NCBI RefSeq assembly: GCF_030272615.1
Contig: NC_081412.1
Span: forward strand, 104,086,796 to 104,150,795
Source of the DNA: Cryptomeria japonica
Taxonomy: Eukaryota; Streptophyta; Pinopsida; Cupressales; Cupressaceae
DNA length: 64,000 nt
Direction of reading: 5' to 3'
In this document: positions 35,566-48,233 of the stretch, in pieces
Numbering within the stretch: the stretch's first letter is position 1
Layout: every line of letters begins with the position of its first letter
Notes under the pieces: model-generated
The model's input: the letters and a program-made list of their open reading frames with translations, nothing else
Database searches by the model: none
What the model was told of the DNA's origin: nothing
Program-made: the position numbers and the translations under genes

Positions 35566-36839
35566 ATAGGGGTGGGTGCAAGAAGTTGAGTCCCACTTTT
35601 GGGCAAAAATTGGAAGTGTTTTCCCTATTTTTCAATTTTTTTGTCGATTGATGTCAAAATTTGAGGCACTTAGAGTTTGAATCTGAAAAAAATTTAGTGA
35701 TAGAAAATGTAGTGCTTGGAGTCTAATATTCAAATATGTAATTTATTTCAATACCCACATGGTAGAAATTGCTTTTTAGTAGGTATATTTAAAAACCACT
35801 TTTTCAAAATGCTTGTTTCAGGACCATACCACACATGTGTACGACCACTATATTTTGACGTAAATAAAAGAATCTTTGCAAATCCTTCTAGGAAAAGATA
35901 CCTAATACACCAAATATTGATGAGAATATTTTTTCTTATTTTTTTATTGAATTTTTTTAAATTAATTTTTAATTGACTATAAAGTACATTTTCAAAACAT
36001 CTGGTGTACGACCACCATAATTTGATGAAAAATTCATATTTTTTAAATTTATTGTTTTTAATCTTCAAAATAATTGTATGTAGATTGAAGTCATATAATT
36101 TATTTTCAAAAAAACCTAAAAAAAAAAAATTATTAAAGTTTTACTAAACCTCACTATTTTACATATAGGTACCACTTTTGATTAATAAATAATGTAAAAA
36201 TAGTAAAAATAATCATATCACTTTGAAATTTACATTTTTGAAATTATGAAAGTGAGAACTCTAATGGGTTTTTGTTTCATCAAAAAATACGATTAGGAAG
36301 ACCTTAAAAAAATTACGGCAAGGCAGAAATTTGGTATTCCAGTGCCTTAGCCATTTTTTGGAGGTCCAAGCATAGGCTTGGTCTCACCAAGCCTAACCCG
36401 AAGTCAAAACCGAGGCATCGGTGCATTTCCCACTCCATCTTTTATGCAATGGGTGCCCGTTATTTGAAATTCAAAAAAAGGGCACCCATTTTGAAATTTA
36501 TAGTACTTTAAGAAACCTGTGCCCGTTTTTAGAAACGGGTACACGTTTTTAGAAACGGGTGCCCGTTTTTAGAAATGGTTGCTCATTTTTAGAAATGGGT
36601 GCTCATTTTTGAAACGTGTGCCTGTTTCTAAAAATCGTGCACCCGTTTCTCTATGGTGTTCCGATCCTAAACGGGTGCCCGTTTTTCAAAATGTGCACCC
36701 GTTTTATTTTTACTGGTCGGGGCTCTGAAGCTAAATGGGTGCCCATTTCTTAAAAAATGGGCACTCGTTTCTAGCGGAAAAATGTTTTGCTCGCAGACTT
36801 CCGCGGAATTGGGACCCAACTTCTTGCACCCACCCATAG
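35566..36839 (+). mobile_element. Non-autonomous TIR DNA transposon candidate
   Basis: Ends are inverted copies of GGGTGGGTGCAAGAAGTTG, extending with one mismatch into GTCCCA (35570-35595 and 36811-36835). Both are flanked by ATAG (35566-35569, 36836-36839), a possible 4-bp TSD. The 1.27-kb interior has no transposase. It holds two copies of GTGTACGACCAC (about 35837 and 36005) and a palindromic array. The superfamily is not clear from these ends. Confidence 0.6.
36450..36775. repeat. Palindromic GGGTGCCCGTTTTTAGAAAC array
   Basis: At least ten direct and inverted copies of a unit built from ACGGGTGCCCGT with TTTTAGAAA spacers. Each unit is nearly self-complementary and neighbours are inverted relative to each other, so the array could fold into cruciforms or multi-arm hairpins. 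It sits inside the TIR element near its right end. Confidence 0.8.
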
Positions 36840-37990
36840 GAAACATAATAATCAATGAGATTTAATTTGCAAATAATAATATGGACATGTTTCTACTATC
36901 TTATTCTTCTCATGAGATAATTATAACTAGCATACCTTTTTTTAGAGTAATATAAGTAAAGTAAGCTGAAAGATATCATATTTGTTTATTATTCCACTTA
37001 TTTTTTTTATATATATTATATATAGTTCATAAAAAATACATCCTATAAGATTTACAACAGAGTCTATTAGATCATAATAGTATATATCACATCTGTCGTA
37101 TGTAAAATTCATCATGTAATCAAATTAAAAATAAGGGAAATCATGAATCCCTATTCAATTAAAGAATTTAAAAACAAACTCAATGAAAATAGATGCATAT
37201 AGAATAATTCTAAACAATGTAAAACTCCCTATTGTGCATCATGACTTCCATTGTTCATCTCTTCTTTGTGGTATGGTGGCTCTCAGATATCGCGCTACCA
37301 ACCTGCAAATGACACAAAGATTCGAAGTTCGTGATTGTTGAAAATGGAGATTGAATGCTCAATTTATAGATTATTAGAGAGGATTGATTGAAAGGTGGAA
37401 CATATTGATCAAGAGGTGGAGCTAAAGTGAGATCACGTGCTAATTGATAGTTGAACTGCTAATTTGGAGGTGGAACAAAATTGATTGAATAGATTAATGA
37501 GTTAACTGATTGAGAAAAAAGTTGATTGAAAGATGATAAAGAATGATTGGAGGAAATAAAGAAACTAAAATAGTTAACTGATTGAAAGCTGATTGAGAGC
37601 TTTATTTAGAAAAAAGCTAACTTAAAGATAGAAATGGGAATTGAAAAGATAATTAATTGATTGATTGAATCAATTAATTTAGCATGTGCCTGCACTTTGA
37701 CTTTGATTTTCAATTTAATCTTTCCATGAGATTTAATTCAAATATTGAATTTATTTTAAATTCAATTTGTTATTTGAATATATTTAGAACTTGGCTTTGG
37801 AATTCAATTTGATTTTTGAAACCATGCACATGTATTTGAAATTAGAAGAAATTAGAAGAATTAGAATTTGAAGAAATAATGGAATTAAAAGAAATTAAAT
37901 AAAGTTAGAATCTAGGTTTTTGGAATTGGAAATTGAAGAATTAATTAGCTAATTAAATAATTTAAAGAAACTATTGAATTATTTAGAAAT
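36840..37990. other. AT-rich spacer, nothing recognised
   Basis: Many TGATTGAAAG and GAAATTAGAAG-like phrases recur between 37370 and 37990 but do not form a regular array. No open frames were found. Confidence 0.4.
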
Positions 37991-37994
37991 TGAA

Positions 37995-38215
37995 TTTAAT
38001 TAAATAATAAAGATTATTTAAATTATAGGATTAAAATCATAATTAATTAAATAATAAATATTTAATTAATATTTAGAAAAGAGTTAATGATTAATTGAAT
38101 AGAGATAGAAATTGAAAATGAATTTATTTAAATAATAAAGATTATTTAAATTGAGGGATTAATAATCATAATTAATTAAATATTAAATATTTAATTAACA
38201 TTAGAAAACGGTTTG
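37995..38215 (+). repeat. Two-copy AT-rich tandem repeat, period about 125-130 bp
   Basis: TTAAATAATAAAGATTATTT followed by AAAT and TCATAATTAATTAAATA occurs at about 38005 and 38133 with few differences. A weaker third copy lies near 38300. Confidence 0.7.
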
Positions 38216-38649
38216 AAATATTAAATGATGATAGAATTGAAATTGGAATAATTAGTAAGATGATGAGGAAATATGAAACTTAGAAGAATAAGATTAATTC
38301 TTAATTAAATAATTAAAGAATTATTTAACTAATTGGATGAATAATTAGTACATGATTAATGAGACATTTTCAAGTGTCTACATTTGCCCCTCTTTGAGAC
38401 AAAGTCAGAATGACATTGTTTCCAAGAAAAGGAAAAATTTCCTACCCTTGTGATGTTGTATAGTGTAAATATGCCCCCTCGGAAAAAGTGGTTGAAAATT
38501 TTGGAAATTGAGACCATATTTTCATTATCATTATAGTGAGCAATCGTGTGAAGTTTTGTGCAATTTAGAGATCGTTTGAGTAGCCTACAAGTTTGTTGAA
38601 GTTCACGAGGACCACGAGCGTCGAAATGGAAAAAACCCTAATTTTAAGC

Positions 38650-38658
38650 TATAAATAG
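38650..38658 (+). promoter_or_regulatory. TATA-like box TATAAATAG
   Basis: It lies about 100 bases before the Met at 38750 that may open the plant-mobile-domain gene. Position and sequence fit a plant TATA box. Confidence 0.4.
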
Positions 38659-38749
38659 TGATTTTGGCCTTTCATTTTCTCATTTGCATTGTGTTGAGTG
38701 TTTGAAGATCCTTGTGAGTCTTTTGTTGTCCTGCGAGTATTTGATCATC

Positions 38750-41055
38750 ATGGTTGGCTATAGGGAACAAGTGCACTTGTCTGACCGAGTATGTTCTTAT
38801 TAGAGACCTCTAGGGATAGGTGGCATGGTATGTTTCCAAATTTTTTGATTCATTTTTTGCCTATTTTTGTAATTTTTAAAAAAAAAATTCAAAGGTCTAG
38901 GTTTTAGTCATCATGCATACACCTGTCGATTTTCACAAATTAGCCATAAGTGTTACGCAGACGCCTTAAGTGTACCGCAAGAGTGTAAGTGTCATACATT
39001 CCTCTATCTATTTACGTATTAGTGTTAACTTTTACACATTCATTGTAATTGTTATGCATAATCTTTAATTGTATCACAATAGTGTTAAATGCTACGTATA
39101 AGTGTTAAACATTACACATTCATTGTAAATTGAATTTTTTTGTCATGCGTTTGATCAAATTTTTATCGCGACATCCGATATCTAATATTTTCAATGTTTT
39201 CTCTATGCAGGAGAATATTGGAGTGTTATGCTGCCGACAGAGTAGACCCAGTGGACTTGATCTTTGATCTGAGTTACTTGATGAGGAGGTTACACATATC
39301 CGACAACTGTGATTATATCATGTTTTACATTTGCCAAATATTACGGCCAATATGGCCTTGATTACGACATTAGTGGAGCGATGGTATTTCAAGACATATT
39401 CCCATCCAAGGTGCGAGAGTTGTATATGATCATGATGATAGCATCGCTGGACTATGTGCCCTTTTTGAGTGTGAGGTGTAGGATTTATAGATCAGTGGTC
39501 ATTATGATATCCCTTAGGCTCACTTGGACTATGATGATCTTATTATAATATTGTGCAATATCATAGGTGGTTTGTTGATTCCTGACAGATGAGGCCATGG
39601 CTTTCCAATTGGATGGGGCAGAGTGCTCCATGATATGATTGTTCATTGTCGAGTATATGCTTGGGGTTCTTGTCTATGAGCCATGGTTTATTATCAGATG
39701 CTCAACATTGTATACTTGGGATACCGATCGATCAGTTGTAGTGTGACATTTCTCCAGACTTGGGCTTGCGAGCACATTTCTATCTTGAGGCCATTTATTC
39801 ATGTTGACTTGTAGCCTGAGGAGCCATATGCATACAGATATACACCTAATATTAGACACAGGGGTTCAGGTAACACCTTATATTGGAGACATCAGCTTGA
39901 TATCTTGCAGCATTTTATTTGGAGACCATATTTAGATTGCCTCGATTGGGCAGATGATGCACAACACTTGCCTTTTTGCAAAAAATAGAGATATATTATT
40001 GGGAGGACCATTGAGAAATAGAGGATTATTGAGATGTCTCTTCCAGGATGGGTACTCAGATAGTTTAGGGAGGTACAGGTGACACCTGTTGTTACAACAT
40101 GCTTTGCTCATGTTTCTTATGAGGTTTCTGATTCGGATGTGTGCATATAGCCACATGTGGCGGCTGTCGAGTTTGATGCTCTTCAGTCATTACCGTGGGG
40201 TTGGAGTGTAGGTGTAGCAGATCCAGGGATGACTCCTAAGTATGATACATGGTGGGCCACACATAGGCCTACTCTACTGGTTGATCCAACTATTCTGATC
40301 ACAACGCAACAAATACAACATCCTAGACATCAACTGAGGATGGACATGGGGGAGAGGAGGGGAGATGACAAAGGAGGGGAGGGTGGAGGGGGGGAGGAGG
40401 GCATTGGAGGAGATGAGGGAGAAGAGGAGGATGTAGACATTGGTGGAGACACTGAGTCCATGAGCAGTGGAGATGACAATGATTCCTTAGATTCATCGAG
40501 CTATGAGGACGGGGATGATGATGATATGCCTAAGTTGGAGGACATTACTGCTGCAGAGAGGGGAAGAGGAGGAGGATAGGGTGGTGATGGACATGATGAT
40601 GATTTGCATATTCTCAGAGTGTTGATTTAGTCTAGAAGATGAGGTTGCTAGACTTAGGCAACGATGAGATGTTGAGCGGGAGGCATTCTGCAGAGACTGG
40701 TGCATTATAAACTGAGAGAGATCATCTCCGGAGGGAGAGAGATGATGCAGTTAGACAGACGCATATGGTTCAGGCTGCTTATGATCAACAATTTTCTATG
40801 GGTACCAACACATGCAGATAGTCTAACAGACTCTATTATGGTATATAGGAGGCTTTCTATTATCGACAACTTTACCATGAGGTTGTACCTAAGGGACAGA
40901 GAGCTCTGAGATTTATTGAGGTTAGAGGTCAGTTTGGTTCTAGTAGGACTTCTACACAGAGGACCAATAGTGGTGGTGTCATGGGTCTACCTCAACATCC
41001 TGGGGTAGGATCTAGCAGGCAGTATCCACCTGGAGATAGAGGCAATGTGGGTTGA
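38750..41055 (+). pseudogene. Plant mobile domain (PMD/MAIN-like) pseudogene
   Basis: A possible first exon (Met at 38750) ends at GTATGT (38788), and an acceptor CTATGCAG lies at about 39210. The following text, in several frames, resembles the plant mobile domain: LDYVPFLSVRCRIYRS, LLSDAQHCILGIPIDQL, FLQTWACEHI, YRYTPNIRH, IWRPYLDC and LPGWVLR-x-FREVQ. After it come an acidic Gly/Glu/Asp-rich stretch (40340-40560) and a coiled-coil-like tail (DHLRRERDDAVRQ) ending at 41055. PMD proteins are found as host MAIN genes and inside Mutator- and gypsy-type transposons. Repeated frame changes and stops make this copy non-functional. Which origin applies is unclear. Confidence 0.5.
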
Positions 41056-41334
41056 TACATTGAGATCATGTTATCTGAGCCTTTGAGCCTATTTTATAAT
41101 TTATTGTATTCTGACACATTACCATTTTTGAGTTATAGATATGATATGCAGTTTTTTGGCGATGATCTATTATGCTTTGTTTTCCACGTATGTTGTATGA
41201 TGCTATATATTATATGATGCATGTCTATAAGATTTATAAATGATTGTTTATGAATGCAATGGTTTCTATATGATTTATGATGTGATGATTAATGAATGGT
41301 TTAATGATTTCGATATGATACTCAAATGAATACA

Positions 41335-41425
41335 ATCAACACTATACAAATGCAATTTGCACTATATGGATGCAACTTAAAACCATATGGATGCAATTTA
41401 AAACTATATGGATGCAATTTTTGTT
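41335..41425 (+). repeat. Short tandem repeat with ACTATATGGATGCAATTT units
   Basis: About four imperfect units of 24-27 bases containing (A)CTATA-x-GGATGCAA lie side by side. They are non-coding. Confidence 0.75.
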
Positions 41426-42175
41426 TTTGTATGATAATGCCAGAATATTCTTTTAACTCAGATGCACCTTGAAGAAATGTTAGTAAGATGAAAGAAAGAA
41501 GAGATTGATGAAAGAATAATCTTAGATGATAGAAAATGATTTAGAAAGAGATGAGAAATAAGAAAACTATCAATAAACATGTGAGATGAGAATGAGAATG
41601 ATTAATTCACAAACCTGTGTCATTATTTATTGTGCAATATATATTCATCACTGAGCCTTATTATTGGACAACGAAGCTTATCACATCAGGGTATAAGGAA
41701 CCAAGATGTAAAGATATCTCATTGAAAAAATAAACACGTAGTAGACAAGGAGTGAAAACCATCCATTCTAGGAAATACACTAGGGGTCGAGGTATGTGTG
41801 GCATCCACAAGATAACTGCTCCTATCACAGGAACCCACTAGAGTAATTTCCCTATAACTTCATTGGTTCACACTATAAATAGAAAAAAAAAGAAAAATAT
41901 AATGCCCATAATGGCTCCTCTAGTCACTTATGGACATTCTTGAGTAGCATAGGAACATGATCTATCACCAAATGATAAAAGATAAAGACTGGCCCAGACA
42001 AAATTCAGCAGCTATACTAATCTTGTGCATTCATTCTCAATTGCTTGATGTGATAGTTGATAATGTCTGATCTCAGAAAGTTGCGAACCACATTTAAGAC
42101 TAACTTGTCTGATTTTGAGTGTAATCTCTTCTGCTTAAGGCAAGATAATGATCACTTGATATGGATATGATATGA
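41426..42175. other. Spacer before the nest, nothing recognised
   Basis: No long open frame, LTR ends or RNA-gene signal were seen. It ends in TTGAT, the target site of C1. Confidence 0.5.
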
Positions 42176-42180
42176 TTGAT

Positions 42181-43630
42181 TGTTGGCATTTTGCATATAG
42201 ATTGCATTAATGATATGTTGTCATTGATGTCAATTGAACTAGTGAATGGTATTCATGATATTGGTGTTGTTATTGTTGTTATTACTATTGTCTTGTAACC
42301 TGTATGATAAAATTTAAGGAAGATGTTGTAAATCGATATATGGTAGTTTTTTAGTTGAACCGGTGTAAAGGTTTAGACCTTTCTATGTTATGTAACTGGT
42401 AAACCCTGCCAGTTGTTTTCTGTTAAACCCTAATCGATCAAGTTTTCTGGTTTAAGATCTAATGTTGAGTGGTAATGATGGAGACACGTGTGATCATTGT
42501 ATGAGGATTAGTTCAGATTGATATGGCACATTTTTTTATTGTCTTGGAAAGGAGAAAAGCGGATTGCATCTAATACATAGCGCATGATGAGTTACAAGTC
42601 CGATGAAGCGGTGATCATAGAGTGGTTGAAATTTTCTTGATTAATGTGAAGAGATTGCCATGACTTCTAACGGTCAAGATTGTACCGACTTGTTTGTAAT
42701 CTTGATGATGAGAATTAGGTTTTTGTTGTGTTACCGACCTAGTTGATTTGTATTCAAGGTCGATGATATTGTTTTATTAAGAGTTGGAAAAGTTGACAAG
42801 ATTGGCAGAAACTAGTTTAGTGTGTGGTTGTGTGACCGGTGGATGGATCTGCAATTTGAGTAAAGGCAGATTGAAGCTTAAGAAGGATTTGATCAAGAAG
42901 ATGTAGTGATATTCAGATAGATCAAGAAAACCTGTTGTTTTCTAATAATTACAACATAAATTGAAATCCCCTAACTAGGTAAGCTCTAACAAGCTTGGTT
43001 ACTTTCTAAATCCTCTCACAAGGTGGTCCATTAGTTTGGATTCTCAAATCCTTGAGCGAGGTTACTCCTAATAGGGTATTCTTCTTTTCATCAAGGCATA
43101 TTTTTAAATCCCTTAACCGGGTGATTCCTAACAGAATCAGTTCTTAACAGGACTTAATGTAAAATATGTAATAGGCTTCGCTCCTAATAGGGTGAACTTC
43201 AAAAGATTTTAGATATTTATCCTTGTGAGTCTCATCTCACCATGGTTTTTACCTATTTGGGTTTTCCACGTATAAATATTTGTGTCAAGTGGTGAATGAT
43301 TTTGTGGTTATGATCTTATTTGTTGATTTGATTAACTACTTAACTATTCTGATAAGGCTTGATAACTGGAAGCATTGAGAGATGAATATGTTGACATATG
43401 ATTAAGAATTTTTTATGTTTACAAGATTGAAGTTGTTTACTATTAAGTTGTCATAATAGTCAAACAGGTTGACGTTGGTTGATATTGGTAATCTTTGAGA
43501 TATTATCTTGACTGAGTTATTTGTTGATAAATTTATTTTGAGTTTGGGAGTTTGTATCAGTTTTTCAGTTTACTGATTCACCCCCCCTCTCAGTAATGTA
43601 TTGGATACTTATTCTTTCATCATACCATAA
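42181..43630 (+). repeat. C1 5' LTR (1450 bp)
   Basis: It runs from TGTTGGCATTTTGC to ATACCATAA; the 3' LTR keeps ATACCATCA, so the terminal CA mutated to AA here. It is followed by the iMet primer site. Confidence 0.9.
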
Positions 43631-43645
43631 ATTGGTATCAGAGAG
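43631..43645 (+). other. C1 primer-binding site (tRNA-iMet type)
   Basis: ATTGGTATCAGAGAG follows the LTR end, complementary to initiator-Met tRNA. Confidence 0.85.
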
Positions 43646-43701
43646 TCTCAGGCCCTCTTTAACCTAAATCCTAATAGCTTGAGGAAAAGATCTTATAGAT
43701 C

Positions 43702-46401
43702 ATGATGAAGAAAGAAGGTTTGAAGTTCAACAAAGATAACTATAGGATATGGAGTGCAGAATGAAGATTTACATTAAGGGTCCAGGAATTCAGTATTGGG
43801 ATCATGTAAAAACTAAGTATAATGCACCTACTGGAACTCTAACTGATGATCAAAAGAAAGAACATCAAGAGAATCGTCAAACATTAGAGGCTATTACCAG
43901 TTTCCTATCTGATGCTGAATATGTAGATGTTCATGGTCTTGAAACTACATATGAAGTATGAAAAACACTTGAAGAGATTTAGAGTGGTGATGAACATGTT
44001 AATATTGCTAAAGAGGAGAGTTTAAGAGGAAAGTTTGATGACAGGAGAATGTCTGAAGGTGAGAATATCTAGTAGTATGGTCAAAGGATAAAATAGATAG
44101 TTGGTGAAATAAAGAGTGCAGGAGGGAAATTGGAAGATTCCACAGTGATCAGTAAGGTACTGAGAACCCTGCTACCGATCTATGCTATCCGAGTTGCAGC
44201 TATTCAAGAGCCAAAATCCATTGACAAAACAAAGGTAACTCTTGACTGTATCATTGGCAAACTTACTACTTTTGAACTAAACGGCTATGATGGTAGTGTA
44301 CAAAAATCAGAATTTACATTCATAGCTTTTGTCTCTAACCCACCTGTGAGAATAAGTAGAGATATCGGCCATAGATATGAATCTAGATCCAATAGAGATG
44401 CTGATGATGAAGATAGTTTAGTGGAGCTTGAAGCATTGTTGGCAAAATGACTGCCTAGAGGCACTGGGAAATACAGAGGTAAGCTATCGTTGAAATGTTT
44501 TGCTTGCAATAAGATTGGTCATATAGCAGCTCATTCCCCCCAAGGTGAAAATGAATACAAGAGAGACAAATTTAAGAAATATAAGGGTAAAGGCAAGAGA
44601 GATTGTCTTGTTGCTATTGACAATGGTATTACTTATGAAGAATCTAATGATGATGCTAGTGAAGATATTATGTTTGTACCTATTAAGGAAGAGATATCAT
44701 ATCAGAAGGAACTAGTGTCTAGGATGGGTAACTTTGATGATTGGATCATTGATAGTGGTTGTTCACATCACATGATCAGTGATCGAAGCAAATTTCTTTC
44801 CTTGCAGGAATTTGATGGTGGTGTTGTCAGATTTGGCAATGACTCGCCCTGTATGGTTAAAGGTAAGGGATTTATTTCTTTTAATGGGAAGAGCAGTGTT
44901 GATGAAGTCTATTGGGTTGAAGGCCTAAAGCACAATCTTCTGAGTGTGGCACAACTTAATGAGATAAGATACCCATTGGATTTTAGAAATGGTATGTGCA
45001 AAATCTTTGACAAAAAAGGTGAATTGATTGCAATTGGGAAACAAACCAGAGGTAATCTATTTCATCTTAATCCTAAAGTTAGCAACTATTTGATTGCAAA
45101 GATAGATGATAGCTAGCTTTGGCATAGGAGATTTTGTCATATAAACTTTGATAACATTGTTAAAGTGAGAAAGCATAAGATAGTATGAGATCTACCTCAG
45201 ATAGACAAACCGGTTAATGCTCTTTGTAAAGAATGTCAGTTAGGAAAGATAACTTCTTCAACTTTCAAGATCAAGTCCTTCTCAATAGAGCACTTGTTAG
45301 ATTTGGTTCATATAGATCTATGTGGACCAATAAGAACTAGAAGTATTTTAGGTGATAATTATTTCATGATCTTCATTGATGATTGTTCAGAGACGACGTG
45401 GGTCACATTCTTGAAGGATAAGAATGAATCTTTTGATAAATTCAAGGCATTCAGAGCCTTAGCTGAGAAAGAGAGTGGCAAAAAGATAAAATGTCTGAGA
45501 ATAGATCAAGGTGGTGAATTCACTTCTGAGGAATTCACTAAGTATTGTGATGAGAATGGTATCAAGTGGAAAATTTTTGCACCAAGGACACCACATCAGA
45601 ATGGTATAGCGGAGAGGAACAACTGGTCAGTGGTTGAAGGAGCTATAACTATGTTGATACAAGGAAATGTAGCAAAAATATTTTGGAGAGAAGTTGTAAG
45701 TGCAACTGTCTACACAATGAAATGGGTTCTGGTGAAAAGAGGTAAGGACAAGGCACCTTATGAGTATTGGTATGGAATATCACCTGATCTTAACTATTTT
45801 GAGATCATTGGTAGCAAGTGTTTTATTAAAAGAGGTTATTACATAAGAAAGTTTGAAGCTAAAAGTGATGAAGGCATATTTATTGGCTATTCCACCAAGA
45901 GTAAGGCCTACAAATGCTTCAACAACCAGACACAGAGGATTTTTGAGAGTGTTGATGTTCATGAAGATGAATGTCCTAAAATTTGAGAAGGAACTGGTTT
46001 AGAGAGAAAGGATGAACATCCTTTCATTTTTCTTTCAAAACCTGAAACTGTTAAATAAAAAATTGGTAAAGAAAATCCTTATGTACTTGTTCAACCAGAA
46101 TAAATAAATTTAGAGGAAGAAGACAATGAACAAGTTGAACCTAAAGAGAATGATCATGTTACTCCTAGATATGTGAGATAGAATCATAGTCTTGAGCAAA
46201 TTATTGGGGATGAGGATGTTGGAGTACTAACTACAAGGAGAATCAGATAGAACTCTTGCATGATCTCCACCATTGAACCAAGAAGTGCTAAGGAGGCATT
46301 TGGTGAAGATCATTGGCTGAAATCAATGGAGGAGGAATTGCATCAAATTGAGAAGAACAACACCTGGACCCTGGTAGCCCGGCCAATAAACAAGAATGTT
46401 A
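43702..46401 (+). pseudogene. C1 gag, protease and integrase (first part of polyprotein)
   Basis: Gag starts at a double Met and changes frame near 43745. Its knuckle at 44493-44534 reads CFACNKIGHIAAHS, the last Cys replaced by Ser. The protease motif WIIDSGCSHH has its DSG at 44751-44759. Integrase: the finger LCKECQLGK (about 45230), HIDLCGP, LRIDQGGEF (about 45500) and HQNGIAERNN (about 45600) give the D, D, E residues. The start of RT (KSMEEELHQIEKNNTW, about 46325) runs to the insertion point. Stops occur at about 43960, 44070, 44448, 45114 and beyond 45984. Confidence 0.85.
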
Positions 46402-47158
46402 TGTTGGCATTACACACTCCAAATTGTAGGTGATTGAAGGTGTTGTCATTGATGGCAACCTTGCAATATTATGGCACTGACAGGCACTGGCACTGGAAGA
46501 TTCTACACCGACAGTGACAATATTGTTTATCGACACCCTAACCGATAGGATTTTGATTATTGTATTTTGTATTTAATTGTAATATCTTTTGTAAGACGAC
46601 ATGGAATATTGTAATAAGACTCATATATAAGTATGAGATCTTGTAGATCATTGTGTGTGAGATATATATGACAACATGGATATGTAGAGCGAATATAAAG
46701 GTAGAATTTGTAGTAAGGTTTATGGTTATTGTATGAGCTTAAACCGGTACTGAACCTAGCATAGTAGATGCCTTTTATAGTAGTACATTATATTGGATTC
46801 TCATAATCCATTTTGTAAGTCAGTGAGACTTCCTTTTGTATTTGAGCAGTGAGCTCTAGGTAGTTGGCCTTCCTGCATGTGCAGGCACCTCATTGTAAGT
46901 AATATCCATTCATTGGCTAGTGAGTAAATATTGTGGGTCACAAATCCCATCGAGGTTTTTCCCACGTTGGGTTTCCTCGCCAAAAATATTGTGTTATGGT
47001 GTGCTTTCTATGTTATCTTTATTGTTCATATTTACTGTATTAACTCTTGTTTACTGGTACATTATTTTGGAATGCAAAATACTAAATAAGTTCAGAAAAA
47101 TTCACAACCGGTTAGATATTGATCACCCTCCCTCTCAGTATCTTTGGGAATCCTAACA
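46402..47158 (+). repeat. E1 5' LTR (757 bp)
   Basis: It runs from TGTTGGCATTACACAC to GGAATCCTAACA, followed by ATTGGTATCAGAGC. It is related to, but distinct from, the E2 LTRs. Confidence 0.9.
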
Positions 47159-47229
47159 ATTGGTATCAGAGCTTGGTCCTCTATTTTCAAAAGTCTAATA
47201 GTTTGAGGGAGATCCTGACACCAGTACAG

Positions 47230-48233
47230 ATGGAAAACTTGAGAAAGCAATTGGAAACAACTCTTGTAGACTTTGATGCAGAAAAGTTGAAGAATATCAA
47301 ACTCTAAGATGACTTGAGGATTGCACATGAATTCATTGAAGGACTTCAGAAAAATCTCACTATTGCTAGAAACAAAAGAAGAGAACTTCATGAGAAAATG
47401 TAGAGTGATGATGGTGAAAAAAAACTCTTAATGACCTTGTGAACAAAGTGAGGCAAGAAAACAATGCTATAAGGAATGGGATGCAAGATATGACTATGAG
47501 GTTTTGTAAAGACATTGAATACAGAAAGAAGAATGAAGATGACTTTACTAGGAGACTCAATGATGTTGGAAATGAAAATGTAAGACTTAGTCATGAAAGT
47601 GATATATTGAAGACAGATTTGATGCACTTACAAAATGATAAAACTAAACTTATGAGATATAAGGGATTTTTGGAAAATGAGTTGGTTATTACAAATCAAC
47701 ACAAAGAGAAATTCAAGAAAAGTTTAGAATAACTTGATAATATGCTGAAAAATCAGAAACCTAATGGAGATACTAATGGACTTGGCTTTGAAGTTGGTGA
47801 AAGCTTTGGTACTGCAAACAATCATGATCACAGCAAACCGGCAAGACAACCTAATGCTTACAAATTTAATGGGAAATGCTTTAACAGTAACAAGTATGGT
47901 CATAAAGCAAATCAGTGTACATCTAAAAACTATCAGAACATTAATGCACCCACCAGTCAATGCTCCAAATGTAACAAAATTGGTCATAATTCAAAAAACT
48001 GCAGAATGAATGTAAGATGTTATGTTTGTGGAAGATTTGGATACCTATCTAATCAATGCAAAAGACATACCGACATAGGATATGGAAAGGCTATTCAAAA
48101 AAACAATGTGACTTGTTATGCTTGTAACAAGATTGGACATATTGCAAAATTTTGTAGAAGTAAGGCATCACTGGCAAATAACAATGGGCCCAGTTTGAAA
48201 GGCAAAGAGAAGGTAGATGAGGTAAAGCAATAA
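47230..48233 (+). pseudogene. E1 ORF-A: coiled-coil, four-knuckle Gag-like protein
   Basis: Met at 47230 is 72 bases after the LTR. The first about 160 codons are rich in Lys, Glu, Asn and Leu with heptad character (coiled coil). Four CCHC-type knuckles follow between 47877 and 48160: CFNSNKYGHKANQC (second Cys lost), CSKCNKIGHNSKNC, CYVCGRFGYLSNQC (His lost) and CYACNKIGHIAKFC. Stops lie at 47305-47307 and 47730-47732, with a frameshift near 47400-47435 in an A run. The likely role is RNA packaging and particle assembly. E2 ORF-A is a closely similar copy. Confidence 0.75.

Noticed and set aside
35748-36068. 106-codon minus-strand ORF in the TIR element
   Set aside because: Lys/Phe/Ile/Asn-rich translation of AT-rich DNA, no transposase motif.
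46801-46983. Antisense ORF of about 60 codons (KPNVGKTSMGFVTHN), recurring at 51496-51699, 58533-58736 and 60402-60584
   Set aside because: It recurs because it lies in the same part of four related LTRs. Similarity follows from LTR descent, and there is no independent sign of coding.
47159-47175. tRNA-iMet-like sequence
   Set aside because: It is the primer-binding site of E1 (12-14 bases), not a tRNA gene.
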